NCBI GenBank assembly: GCA_963753055.1
Contig: CAVWAP010000004.1
Span: forward strand, 1,054,001 to 1,118,000
Length of the DNA: 64,000 nt
Direction of reading: 5' to 3'
Source of the DNA: JAUWGC01 sp963753055
GTDB taxonomy: Bacteria; Bacteroidota; Bacteroidia; Bacteroidales; B18-G4
The notes under the pieces are model-generated. The model saw nothing but the letters and a program-made list of their open reading frames with translations, made no database searches and was not told the DNA's origin. Below, piece after piece: positions 36,009 to 46,239 of the stretch. The position numbers and the translations under genes are program-made. Positions within the stretch are counted from its first letter, which is position 1, and every line of letters starts with the position of its first letter.

Positions 36009-39000
36009 CTATCTAACAATCAATTTTCGCACTGCTACTACATTTCCAGTCTGGAGTCGGATAAAATAGACACCCGCCGGCAGTCCACTCATATCAATTT
36101 CAATCTCATGCTCACCAGGCATTTGTTCTCCCTCAATAACTCTCCGAATCATCCTTCCATCAATCCTATATAAATCACATATCAGATATTTAATATCATG
36201 AATCAGATATCGAAGACGTGCAGCGTCTGCACATGGGTTCGGAAATAATGCCAGCTCATCAGCCAGGTATATTTCCTTGACAGACAGGGTGTCACAGGAC
36301 TCCAAAACCTCTTCCGAGCTGTTGCATCCGGGGGCATTGTCATGAATCGAGACTGTTCCATTTGGACTTGCTAGGTAATCACAAATACTGCGAACTTCAC
36401 AGGTCGATAACAATGAGTTTTCATAAATTCTCAAATTGGTGATTGAACCAGCACTAACATTGTCCAGTCCGGTTAAACTGGTCAGGACATTGTTTTTGCT
36501 AATTCTAAGGTAACCCCCAATGGAAGTTAATCCTTCCAATCCTGTGAGATTTGTTAATAAAGGATTTCCTGTTAGGCCTAAACTCCCATAAGGGTCACCG
36601 ATAAAAAGGTCTGCATCGATTGAAGTGATAACACTTAATCCATTCAAATTAGTAATATCATCCCCACTTATATATACACTTCCCTTCAGTTCTGTACAGC
36701 CCGGATAATGAAACTGGAAATTATCAACATCGGCCTGGCTGGTGAAATAGTAGTTTCCTTGTGGCAGGCAGGGCATTTGAAAACCACATTCATTTGCGAT
36801 TTCAGCGGGGGTGTTGCAGCCGGGCGCATTACTATGAATATAAATTGAGGCAGATGGGCTGGCCAGGTAATCGCAAATGCCCTGGGCTTCGCAGGATGAC
36901 AGGGAACTGTTTCCAGAGATCCCTAAATTTCTTATTGAACTTGCATTCAGGTTGTTTAAACTCAGGATATTGTCCAGAACCGGGTTGTCTATTATCAACA
37001 AATCCACCCCCACGAAGCTCAGGTTTGCCAAAGCATCCAGGTTGTTCAACGAATCGTGTCCCAATATGTAGAAATTGCCTCCAATATAGTCCAGGCTATC
37101 CAGCCCGGATAAATCAGGCAGGCATGGATTCGAAGGCGAAGGATAATACCAATAAAAAGGGATTCCTAACCACAGGTCTCCCCTGATGGTATCCAGGTTA
37201 CTCTGTGGGAAAAGGTTGACAAGGGAATCATTTGAACCAATCCAAAGTCCACCTCCAACGAATGTAATATTATGCAAACCGGTGAGGCTTTTAAGGGATG
37301 GATTGCAAATGACAGCCAAAGATCCTGCAATTGAAGTCAGGTTACTCAGGCTGCTTATATCATTCAATGAATAGTTGCCCATGGTGCATGTCCAGGAAGC
37401 ATTACCATCAAGATAACCGATGTGTAAGTCTCCCCCGAGGGATGCCAGGTTTTCAAGTCCTGAAAGACTCGTCAATGAATTATTCCCTTTAATAATAAGG
37501 TCTCCTCCGATGGAATCCAATTGCTCCAGGCCACTTAAATTGATAAGGGAATTGTTGAACCATACAATCCCAAGATCTCCCCCTATGGAAGTTACATTTT
37601 CCAGTCCCTCCAAGCTGGTCAGGGCATTATTACCTTGAATCCAAAGGTTTCCCCCTATGAAAGTCACATTATTCAGGCTGCTTATACTGGTAAGGGAACT
37701 GTTAGCATAAATGTCAACTCCCCCTATGGAGTTCAATTGCTCCAGGCCACTTAAATTAGCCAGGAGAGGGTTATCCCTGATACTAAGAGTGCCAGCCACT
37801 GATGTCACTGCAGCTAAACCACTTAAATTAGAAATATCGTTTCCATTTATAAGGACATCACCCTGTAAATCAGTGCAATTCGGGTAATAGGCCGGGAAAC
37901 TGTCGATTTCAGCCTGGCTGTTAAAATAGTAGTTTCCATATGGCAGACAGGGCAGGGTGATCCCACAGGTATTCGCTATCTCAATGGGACTGTTACAACC
38001 AGTTGCATTGTTATAAATATCAATTGAGCCCGAAGGGCTGGCCAGGTAGTCACATATGCCCTGTGCTTCACAGGATGACAGAGATTGATTGTTAATAATC
38101 AACAGGTCACCCCCGATGGATATCAATCCCTCCAATCCCGCCAGGCTGCTCAGGGCATGATTTCCACCATAATAATAATCCTGGCCAATAATAAGACTTC
38201 CGCCGATGGTAGTCAATCCCTCCAATCCGGTCAGGCTGGTCAGGGAATTGATACCATTGATATAAAGGTCCCCCCCGATGGATGTCAGATTTTCCAAACT
38301 CTCAAGACTGGTTAGGCCAGAATTTTCAATTTCCAGGTTTCCCCCAATCGAGTCCAGTTGATCGAGACCACTTAGATTAACCAGGTCAGGGGTGTTTCTA
38401 ATACTTAGGCTGTCAGCTACAGAAGTTACATTAGACAATCCATTTAAATTGGTAATGTCATTTCCACTTATGGTAACATTTCCCTCCAGTTCTGTGCAAT
38501 TCGGGTAATGGGCGGGGAAACTGTCTATTTCAGCCTGGCTGTTAAAATAGTAGTTTCCATACGGCAGACAGGGCAGGGTGATTCCACAGGTATTCGCTAT
38601 CTCAATGGGACTGTTACAACCAGTTGCATTGTTATAAATATCAATTGAGCCCGAAGGGCTGGCCAGGTAGTTACATATGCCTTGTGCTTCACAGGATGAC
38701 AGGGAATTGTTGTCGAAGATTGTCAGGTTTGTGATAGAATTGGAATTCAGGTTGTTCAAACTCATGATATTGGTCAGGACAGAATTTTCCATTATCATAA
38801 GATCCCCTCCGATAGATGTTAGATTTTCCAGTCCTGAAAGATCAGTTAATCTAGGAGTATCTTCAATAATAAGATCTCCTCCAATGGATGTCAGATTTTC
38901 CAAACCTGCAAGACTGGTTAGGGAAGAAGGTCCAATTTCCAGGTTTCCCCCAATTGCCGTTAACATGCTTAATCTATCGAGATTTGTTATGTTTCCTGAG

Positions 39001-39170
39001 AATGATACATCCCCTTCAATCTCTGTACAATTAGGATGGTTAGTTTGGAAATTGTCAATCTGTTCCTGGGTTGTGAAAGTAATGCCTTCCGGCAGGCAGG
39101 GCTGCGCCAGACAGTGAACACTGAACAGTGAACACTGAACAGTGATTAGTAGGATAATTATTTTTTTCAT
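36009..39170 (-). CDS. Giant T9SS-secreted leucine-rich receptor-L-domain-like repeat protein
   Basis: 1053 residues. The body is four receptor-L-domain-like blocks of about 200-400 residues, each starting like CLPYGNYYFNSQAEIDSFPA and ending SLSSCEAQGICDYLASPSG ... GCNSPIEIANTCG. Between these lie LRR-like repeats of ~22 residues (LTSLEGLENVTSIGGDL). The DNA of two blocks is nearly identical (37918-38098 versus 38536-38700), which shows recent internal duplication. A T9SS CTD ends the protein (FPNPCADAARLRYLIHD ... VRKLIVR). It is likely a surface adhesion or binding protein. The signal peptide (ITVQCSLFSVHCLAQ) is largely encoded by TGTTCAC/TGTTCAG heptamers. Confidence 0.85.
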   Translation of the reverse strand: MKKIIILLITVQCSLFSVHCLAQPCLPEGITFTTQEQIDNFQTNHPNCTEIEGDVSFSGNITNLDRLSMLTAIGGNLEIGPSSLTSLAGLENLTSIGGDLIIEDTPRLTDLSGLENLTSIGGDLMIMENSVLTNIMSLNNLNSNSITNLTIFDNNSLSSCEAQGICNYLASPSGSIDIYNNATGCNSPIEIANTCGITLPCLPYGNYYFNSQAEIDSFPAHYPNCTELEGNVTISGNDITNLNGLSNVTSVADSLSIRNTPDLVNLSGLDQLDSIGGNLEIENSGLTSLESLENLTSIGGDLYINGINSLTSLTGLEGLTTIGGSLIIGQDYYYGGNHALSSLAGLEGLISIGGDLLIINNQSLSSCEAQGICDYLASPSGSIDIYNNATGCNSPIEIANTCGITLPCLPYGNYYFNSQAEIDSFPAYYPNCTDLQGDVLINGNDISNLSGLAAVTSVAGTLSIRDNPLLANLSGLEQLNSIGGVDIYANSSLTSISSLNNVTFIGGNLWIQGNNALTSLEGLENVTSIGGDLGIVWFNNSLINLSGLEQLDSIGGDLIIKGNNSLTSLSGLENLASLGGDLHIGYLDGNASWTCTMGNYSLNDISSLSNLTSIAGSLAVICNPSLKSLTGLHNITFVGGGLWIGSNDSLVNLFPQSNLDTIRGDLWLGIPFYWYYPSPSNPCLPDLSGLDSLDYIGGNFYILGHDSLNNLDALANLSFVGVDLLIIDNPVLDNILSLNNLNASSIRNLGISGNSSLSSCEAQGICDYLASPSASIYIHSNAPGCNTPAEIANECGFQMPCLPQGNYYFTSQADVDNFQFHYPGCTELKGSVYISGDDITNLNGLSVITSIDADLFIGDPYGSLGLTGNPLLTNLTGLEGLTSIGGYLRISKNNVLTSLTGLDNVSAGSITNLRIYENSLLSTCEVRSICDYLASPNGTVSIHDNAPGCNSSEEVLESCDTLSVKEIYLADELALFPNPCADAARLRYLIHDIKYLICDLYRIDGRMIRRVIEGEQMPGEHEIEIDMSGLPAGVYFIRLQTGNVVAVRKLIVR

Positions 39171-39254
39171 AATGATTATGTTTATCGCTAAGCGCGGAGA
39201 GCAAAGCGCTAAGCGTTAAAATATTACGCTTTGCGCCCTGCGCTTTGCGCTTTG
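39171..39254. repeat. 84-bp direct repeat, copy 2
   Basis: Near-identical to 35925-36008 (differences in the first bases only). It is followed at once by an orphan CTD tail (39255-39326). Confidence 0.9.
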
Positions 39255-39326
39255 CTATCTAACAATCAATTTCTGCACTGTAATCTCTTGTCCAGCCTGT
39301 AGTCGGATAAAATAGACACCCGCCAA
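39255..39326 (-). pseudogene. Orphan T9SS CTD tail
   Basis: The minus strand encodes LAGVYFIRLQAGQEITVQKL followed by IVR and a stop, the last 23 residues of a T9SS sorting domain, with no gene body. It lies in the same frame as, and just downstream of, the stop of the FISUMP gene at 39363, separated from it by two stop codons. It is a remnant left by recombination between CTD regions. Confidence 0.7.
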
Positions 39327-39362
39327 CAGAACTGTATTTTTAAAGCTGAAATATCATATAGT

Positions 39363-40721
39363 TTAATTATTCCTCAAACACCGAACCGAACGTCCCATAT
39401 TATTAGGGGCAGCTGTACGACATGACCCCACATCCTGGTTTTGCAAATATCGATACCAAACAAAAATTCCACCAGAGAAATTAGAAGTCCAGAAGCTAGT
39501 GTAATTGTACACACTCCAGAAAGTACCATCGACGAAGCGACTACCTGTGGCCAGAGCAGAAAAGCCGTAATCATTAGTCCCATTGGGATCATACCAGGTG
39601 TCGGCTGATTTTAATCTTGTCCCCACATCGTAGCCCCTCCACCCGCCTTGGTCCCAAACAGTGTCAGGATAGCTGTAATAGGTATCAACTGTTCCTTCCA
39701 ACTGTTTAAATTCTTCATCAGTAGGTATATGCCAGCCTGGTGGGCATATGCCCCGTACGCCAGGATACATGCTATAATTCATCGCTTCATTCCACTGGTA
39801 TAACCCTCCATATTTTTCACATAAGTCAAGATCATTAGAATAACAGTATTTTTCTAATGTGTCGTTGTCAGTCTGCTCCTGGACTCCAGGAACCATTGTC
39901 CCTATTCTCAGGTTTTCTTTAAGCCAGCATTGTGTCCCTATTTGCACAGTATTGTAGTTCTCTCCTTCGTAATGTACAGTGGGAATATTCACGCAGGGGA
40001 CTCCCAATGAAATGTCAAACTGATAATGTGCAGTATTACCAAACTCTGGAATGTCTTCAATAACATCACTTCCCCTAACTCCAAAATTCCCAGCCGGAGC
40101 CCATGCATATCCGATATATCTCAGGTTATCACCCTGTTCAAATGGGAAACCACCATCCTGTTGAGACTTTAGGCCTACGGCATGATGTCCATAACCCTTA
40201 TATGCAAGTTTACAATACTGCCTTGCGGATTCCAGGTTAACAATCTTAATGCTTCTTGTCAGCCCGTGATATGATGCAGAAAAGATATAGAAGTCTGCAT
40301 TGCCAGGATAAAATGTGAATGTGTGTTTCCCGGCATCTAAAACGCTTTTATATGATGCATGTACCCGGCCGACCAGGTCATAGATCTGGATTTCGATATT
40401 ATCCCTCTTCTCAATGCTGACATCAATAAATGTATTGTCAGCAATAGGATTGGGATAGTTCTGTGAGACTGAGAAACGGTTCGCCGCGGATGGATCAAGG
40501 ACGTTCATACCACCACTATCTATGTGTAATATCAAGACTGTATCTGGCCAGTAGAGCACAGTATCTCCACCCTGGGTCAGGTTCATGATCAGGATACTGT
40601 CCAAAGACAGATGCTCCTCATCATAATTAGCCGAAAAAGTGATTTGTGTGGTGTCCTGCGCAAAGGTATTCAGGGTGAATCCTATGATCAGGATAGCTGT
40701 AAGGTAAAGTGTTTTTTTCAT
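39363..40721 (-). CDS. FISUMP-domain secreted protein with internal CTD-like domain (paralogue 2)
   Basis: 452 residues, same architecture as the protein at 34575-35924. Signal peptide ends LNTFAQ. The internal CTD-like domain lies at ~85-165 (FSVSQNYPNPIADNTFIDV, IQIYDLVGRVHASY), and the FISUMP domain spans ~260-452 (IGTQCWLKENLRIG, GICPPGWHIPTDEEFKQLEG, GRSVRCL). The two copies have diverged at many positions, so the duplication is not very recent. With the L-domain protein between them they form a minus-strand cluster of surface proteins. Confidence 0.82.
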   Translation of the reverse strand: MKKTLYLTAILIIGFTLNTFAQDTTQITFSANYDEEHLSLDSILIMNLTQGGDTVLYWPDTVLILHIDSGGMNVLDPSAANRFSVSQNYPNPIADNTFIDVSIEKRDNIEIQIYDLVGRVHASYKSVLDAGKHTFTFYPGNADFYIFSASYHGLTRSIKIVNLESARQYCKLAYKGYGHHAVGLKSQQDGGFPFEQGDNLRYIGYAWAPAGNFGVRGSDVIEDIPEFGNTAHYQFDISLGVPCVNIPTVHYEGENYNTVQIGTQCWLKENLRIGTMVPGVQEQTDNDTLEKYCYSNDLDLCEKYGGLYQWNEAMNYSMYPGVRGICPPGWHIPTDEEFKQLEGTVDTYYSYPDTVWDQGGWRGYDVGTRLKSADTWYDPNGTNDYGFSALATGSRFVDGTFWSVYNYTSFWTSNFSGGIFVWYRYLQNQDVGSCRTAAPNNMGRSVRCLRNN

Positions 40722-40938
40722 GGCTGAATTTGTTAGAAATTAGCTGTGCATTAAATTAATAAGAGAAAAAGGTAATGGCTATCAGAATTGTATCAAATCA
40801 TGCCAGAATTGTAACATGGAATTTGATATTCAATTAAATATTCCGTATTTTTATACAGAGTCAGCACCATCATAATAAATATCAACAATAAGCGTAGTGA
40901 GGTTTTGTAAAGCATTACCAGGCTTCTTAAATATTTAT

Positions 40939-43900
40939 GTGAGAAAGACCACCATTCTTTTACCCATATTTTTCATGGGATACTTTCACAGCTTTGCCCA
41001 AAAATCAATATCAGGAACAGTTACTGATGCTGAAAAAAATGAACCTTTATACGGTGTCTCTGTTTCCGTAAAACACACAACCATCGGAACCAGCACGGAA
41101 ACAGATGGAAACTATATGCTTAGCGTTCCTGATAATGCTGAAGTACTGGTATTTTCATTTGTTGGGATGGTCACCAGCGAAATAGACATTGGTGAAAAGA
41201 CTAGGATAAATGTGACGCTCAGTCGCGACACTCTTTTGATTGATGAAGTGGTGGTAACTGCCATTGGAATCACAAGGGAGAAAAAAGCACTGGGCTATGC
41301 GGTACAGGATTTGTCAAGCCACGAAATGACTGTCGTTCCCAACAACAACCTGATCAATTCCCTTGCGGGTAAAGTGGCTGGTGTTCAGGTTACAAGCTCA
41401 TCCGGCAGTCCGGGTGCCTCAGCTTATATAACCATCCGGGGAGCGGCTTCAATTGTCGGAGATAATCAACCATTATTCATCGTTGACGGAGTTCCTGTAA
41501 GTAATGAAGTATCATACTGGCAGGGTCCTTCAGGTGTTGACCTGACAAGCCGTATCACGGATATTAATCCAGCTGACATTCAATCGGTTTCTGTATTGAA
41601 GGGTGGGGCGGCAACAGCTTTGTACGGGATAAGGGCAGCCAACGGTGCGGTTATTATTACTACGAAAGGCGGTAGCAAAACGGAAGGCAGCAAGTTGAAT
41701 ATTTCCTTACAATCCTCTGTTTCAATCGATCGTGCATCACAACTTCCTCCACTCCAGACAAAATACGGACAGGGACTTAACGGGAATTGGTATTCGGGCA
41801 ATTTTGCATCCTGGGGCCCGCGACTGGATACCTGCTCATATTCGAAAAATCCTGATGATTGGATCTATCCGGAGTATGATGTTGACGGTGCTATTGTCGG
41901 TAAGAATAGTGAATTTGCTACGGGTGACCCGGTCAACATATACGATCATTATAGCTTTTTGCAAACGGGTGTTTCAACAAGCAATACGCTCAGTCTTTCG
42001 GGAGGAAGTGATAAGGCAACATTTTATACTTCTGCCTCTTATACCAGCAATACAGGAGTAGTTCCCAACAGCAGCTGGAAAAGGTTTTCGCTAAAAGTAT
42101 CCGGTGATGCAAATCTTTCAGATAAATTTAAAATATTGGGAAGCCTTACATATATGAATACGGGAGGAGACCGTATGCAAAAGGGGCTCAACTGGTCTGG
42201 TATTATGGAGGGAATGCTGAAAACACCTCCTACATTTGATAATGGCGCCGGATATGAGTTAACAGATACGATCCAACGTAATTACATGCATGGTAGTGGT
42301 TATGATAATCCGTATTGGTCGGTGAACAAGAATCTGTTTCAGGATGATGTAAACCGTGTATTAGGGTATGTTGGATTTAACTGGATTCTAACCAAATGGA
42401 TGAAGGTTGATTATAAGCTGGGTGGTGACTTTTTTAATACATATCATAAAAACTATTGCGCAATAGGATCAAATATCATTCTCTGACGGATGTGTATATG
42501 TGCTAAACTCAAACCAAAGGGATATAAATTCGGACCTGATCCTTCAGTTCGATCATCGCTTTAATAAGCACTGGGCAACCAGGCTGAGAATAGGCCATAA
42601 TATTTATGAAACCTACGTTAAAAGTGTTGATAGTAAGGCATTGGGAATAGAATTGCCAGGCTTTTACAACCTTAGTAATTCCAATGATGTCAGTTCAAGA
42701 GAATACAGTTCTCAGATCAGACGGGCAGGTATATATGGCGATTTAGAACTCTCATATGACCAAATGCTCTATCTTACACTGACTGGAAGAAATGACTGGT
42801 CGACAACTCTTCCTGAAGCCAACAATTCATTTTTTTATCCTTCAGCAAGTATTGGTTGGATATTTACCGAGCTAAACTTCCTGAAAGGAAACAAAATAAT
42901 TCCTTTCGGAAAACTTCGCTTCTCTGTTGCCCGGATTGCAAATGACCCTTTCCCGCATCAAACAGTCACAGGTTATGATCGTGCTGAAGTATGGAATTAC
43001 CCTACTTATTCCTCCAACCTGTCTTTTCCATTGCTGGGTAAAGCAGGTTTTACCCTGTCCAATTCCCTGGGCAATCAGGAACTGGAGCCTGAACTGACCA
43101 CTTCCTGGGAAATTGGTATTGATTTAAAGTCTTTGAATAACAGGATATCTGTTGATTTCACCTATTTCAACAATTACAGTGATGGCTTGCTTTTGCCGGT
43201 TCAAATGTCAGGAGCTTCAGGGTACTATGAAATAAACCTGAATGCCGCCGGAATGTCAACAAAAGGGATAGAAGCAATCTTATACGGAAATCCTATTCAA
43301 AACAACAATTGGCATTGGGATCTTATTTTCAATTTTACAAGATACAAAAACAGGGTGGAGAAAATTCCGGATAATATGGAAGGTTTTCGCCTGGCATGGG
43401 GAGATCCGTGGGTTATGGCAAAGGAAGGTTATCCCTATCAAAGCTTTTTTGGATATGACTGGTACCGGGATGAAAACGGGAATGTGCTTATTGACGATGA
43501 TGAAGAGAGTATGAGCTATGGCTTCCCGCTTGGTTACGATACGGAAGAACTGGTTTATCTGGGCAAGGTCAATCCGGATTGGATACTGGCATGGAGCAAT
43601 AACCTTAGATGGAAAGATCTAAGCTTTACTTTTTTATTGGAATATAAAAAGGGTGGCAACATGTATAATGGCACCAGAGGATCGCTGTACTATTTTGGTG
43701 CTCATAAAGACCAGGAAAACAGAGAACCCGGAGATGAGGTTGTTTTCGAAGGGGTAAAGGCTTCGGACGGATCACCGAATGATATCAGTGTGATTAAAGG
43801 ACAGAACTGGTACTTCCAGGGATCGGGAAGCACAATTACAGGGATGGGGTCACCATACATAGAAGATGCCGGTTGGATCAGGTTGCGTGAAGTAGCATTG

Positions 43901-44110
43901 ACCTATAGCCTTGGTAGAAAGGTACTGAAAGATGGTTTTATAAAGGGTCTGGATATTTATATTGCCTGTAAGAATTTATGGTTACAAACTAAGTATTCCG
44001 GAATAGATCCGGAAACAAGCCTGTATGGGGCTACCAATGAACAAGGAATCGATTATTATAACATGCCGGGCATTAAAAGTTATACCCTTGGTCTGAGGGC
44101 CTCATTTTAA
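40939..44110 (+). pseudogene. susC: SusC-family TonB-dependent transporter, interrupted by one frameshift
   Basis: The GTG at 40939 gives a good signal peptide (TTILLPIFFMGYFHSFAQ); a GTG at 40897 is in frame but adds a poor leader. Carboxypeptidase-regulatory-like domain (SGTVTDAEKNEPLYGVSVS), plug (GIRAANGAVIITTKGG) and barrel are present. The frame ends at 42486, and the next frame resumes at about 42476-42500 (VLNSNQRDINSDLI) and runs to SYTLGLRASF at 44110, so one indel near 42475 separates two otherwise good halves. Total would be ~1057 residues, normal for SusC. It is followed 2 nt later by SusD. Likely functional if the indel is an error. Confidence 0.85.
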
Positions 44111-44112
44111 AT

Positions 44113-45504
44113 ATGATTAAAAATAGCAAATATCTGTTGATTATTCTGTTAGCTGTCCAGGTATTTTTTAGTTGTAAAAAATGGATTGATCCTGATATCA
44201 ATATCGATCCAAACCAGCCATCAGAAGTTACCATGGGCACCCTGTTGCCGGCTATTGAAGCACAATTGGCTTCCGTCATTGCCGGGGGCAATGATGTTAT
44301 TGGTTACCCGGCCATATGGATGCAGCAACTGGATGGAGTAGCACGGGAATCGTTGACCTATAGTAATTACATACTGCTACCGACCTCTGTGGGATGGTTT
44401 TTTGATGGAGCCTATTCAGACCCAATGATGGATGCTTCAGTTTTAATTGATCTTGCTGATGAAAATAACTCACCCCATAACATAGGTGTGGCAAAAATTT
44501 GCCAGGCCATCTGCCTGGGACAATTGACAGATGTTTTTAATGACATACCTTGGTCTGAAGCCCTACAGGGAATTTTAAACCCAACCCCTGCCTACGATTC
44601 ACAGGAATTTATTTATGAAGAAATTCAACGTTTACTTGATGAAGCTATAACTAATCTGTCAGAAACAAATGAGCCCATAGGTATTGATGGGGATTATTTT
44701 TATAAAGGGGATCCTTCCCTGTGGATTAAAGCAGCACATGCGCTGAAAGCCAGGTATTATCTCCACCTGAGCAAACGAAAAGGGAACCAGGCCTATCAAA
44801 ATGCCTTATCCGAATTAGACCTTGCTTTTACTTCCAATATGGATGACATGCAGTTTAACTATGGCTCCGAGGCTTCAGAATCAAATCCACTGTACAGGTT
44901 TGTGAACGACTGGGATGATATAAGGATGGGTGACTATTTCATTAATATGTTAAAAGATTATGATGATCCGCGACTTTCAGTATATGCATATCCAGATGAT
45001 AATGGAGAATATACAGGATCTGCACCGGGCTCAGGAAATACAGCGGCTTCAAGGCCGGGATCTGCAGTCGCCAATGCAGAATCTCCAACATTCCTGATTA
45101 CCTATGTTGAACAATTGTTTATGAAAGCTGAAATCATTTATCAGATCAGCAATGATGAAAACCAGGTTAAAGATGTTTTAATCCAGGCAGTTACGGAATC
45201 CTTGGATAAATTTTCTGTTTACAACGAAAGCTGGCTAATAGCATATACTTCCTCAATCGAAGACCTGCAGGGCAATGATTTATTTGAAGAGTTGATGACG
45301 CAAAAATATATTGCAACATTTTACCAGCCTGAAGTTTACCACAGCTGGAGAAGAACAGGTTATCCCGTTATTCCACCCAATCCTCTGGGAGCAGAAGCTG
45401 AGATTCCAAGAAGGTTTCCCTATTCCGGTTATGAGTTGGTCTTTAATAAGGAGAACGTGCCTCAAGGTGTTACTATAACCGATAGAGTATGGTGGGATGA
45501 GTAG
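44113..45504 (+). CDS. susD: SusD-family lipoprotein (SusD/RagB-like, second locus)
   Basis: 463 residues. Lipobox VFFSC is followed by KKWIDPDINIDPNQPSEVT, typical of the SusD-like group with the DPNQP signature. Helical repeats include FNDIPWSEALQG and WIKAAHALKARYYLHLSKR. The C-terminus ends RRTGYPVIPPNPLGAEAEIPRRFPY, the usual end of this subgroup. It pairs with the SusC-like protein 2 nt upstream. It is convergent with the regulator remnants (6-nt gap). Confidence 0.93.
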   Translation: MIKNSKYLLIILLAVQVFFSCKKWIDPDINIDPNQPSEVTMGTLLPAIEAQLASVIAGGNDVIGYPAIWMQQLDGVARESLTYSNYILLPTSVGWFFDGAYSDPMMDASVLIDLADENNSPHNIGVAKICQAICLGQLTDVFNDIPWSEALQGILNPTPAYDSQEFIYEEIQRLLDEAITNLSETNEPIGIDGDYFYKGDPSLWIKAAHALKARYYLHLSKRKGNQAYQNALSELDLAFTSNMDDMQFNYGSEASESNPLYRFVNDWDDIRMGDYFINMLKDYDDPRLSVYAYPDDNGEYTGSAPGSGNTAASRPGSAVANAESPTFLITYVEQLFMKAEIIYQISNDENQVKDVLIQAVTESLDKFSVYNESWLIAYTSSIEDLQGNDLFEELMTQKYIATFYQPEVYHSWRRTGYPVIPPNPLGAEAEIPRRFPYSGYELVFNKENVPQGVTITDRVWWDE

Positions 45505-45510
45505 TTCCGG

Positions 45511-46239
45511 CTATTTAAACTCAGAGGGGCGCAAACCGAATTGTTTACGGAAACATTCTGTGAAATATGAAGGGCTGTTAAATCCAACATCATAGGCAAT
45601 TTCAGCAACCGTCCCACTTTGTTTCCTGATCAATTGGGCTGCTGCATTCAACCTGTAGGTACGGATAAATTCTCCCGGGCTATGCCGGGTAAGAGCACTG
45701 ATCTTTCGATGCAATTGCATCCTGCTCAGGCCAAGCGCCTTGCTGAATACATTTGAGTTAAATTGTGAATCAGCATAATGCTTCTCCAGTATTTTGAACA
45801 CATTCTGCAAAAACTGTTCATCCATGGAGGTAATTCCACTGTCCTCAAAATCCAGTTTTATGTCGGCATCGCTTTTTTGTATTTTTCTCTGCAGAATTGC
45901 ACTTATTCGCTTTCGTTGATCAATGAGATTTTTCACCCTCACCTGTAATTCCTCTCCATCAAAGGGTTTGGTAATAAAATCATCAGCTCCTGTTTCAAGC
46001 CCCTCAATCCGGCTTTCTTTAGATGTACGGGCAGTAAGCAGAATAACAGGAATGTGGCTGGTGCGTTCTTCTGTTTTTATTTTTCTGCAAAATTCATTTC
46101 CATCCATATTGGGCATCATCACATCACTGATGATAATGTCGGGGATATTTTCAATGGACTTTTCGTAGCCATCTGCACCGTCAATAGCTTCGATGATATG
46201 AAACTCTTTTTCAAAATACCTCCGGATATATGAACGCAT
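45511..46239 (-). pseudogene. HTCS regulator, C-terminal part: receiver domain and AraC-type HTH
   Basis: 242 residues in one frame. The receiver domain has phospho-acceptor Asp in IIISDVMMPNMDG, Thr in PVILLTARTS and Lys in DFITKPFDG. The AraC/XylS domain (two HTH, AQLIRKQSGTVAEIAYDVGF and NSPSYFTECFRKQFGLRPSEF) ends the protein. It continues the kinase fragments upstream, out of frame. Hybrid two-component systems of this type sense glycan fragments and activate the neighbouring susCD genes, here at 40.9-45.5 kb. Confidence 0.85.
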
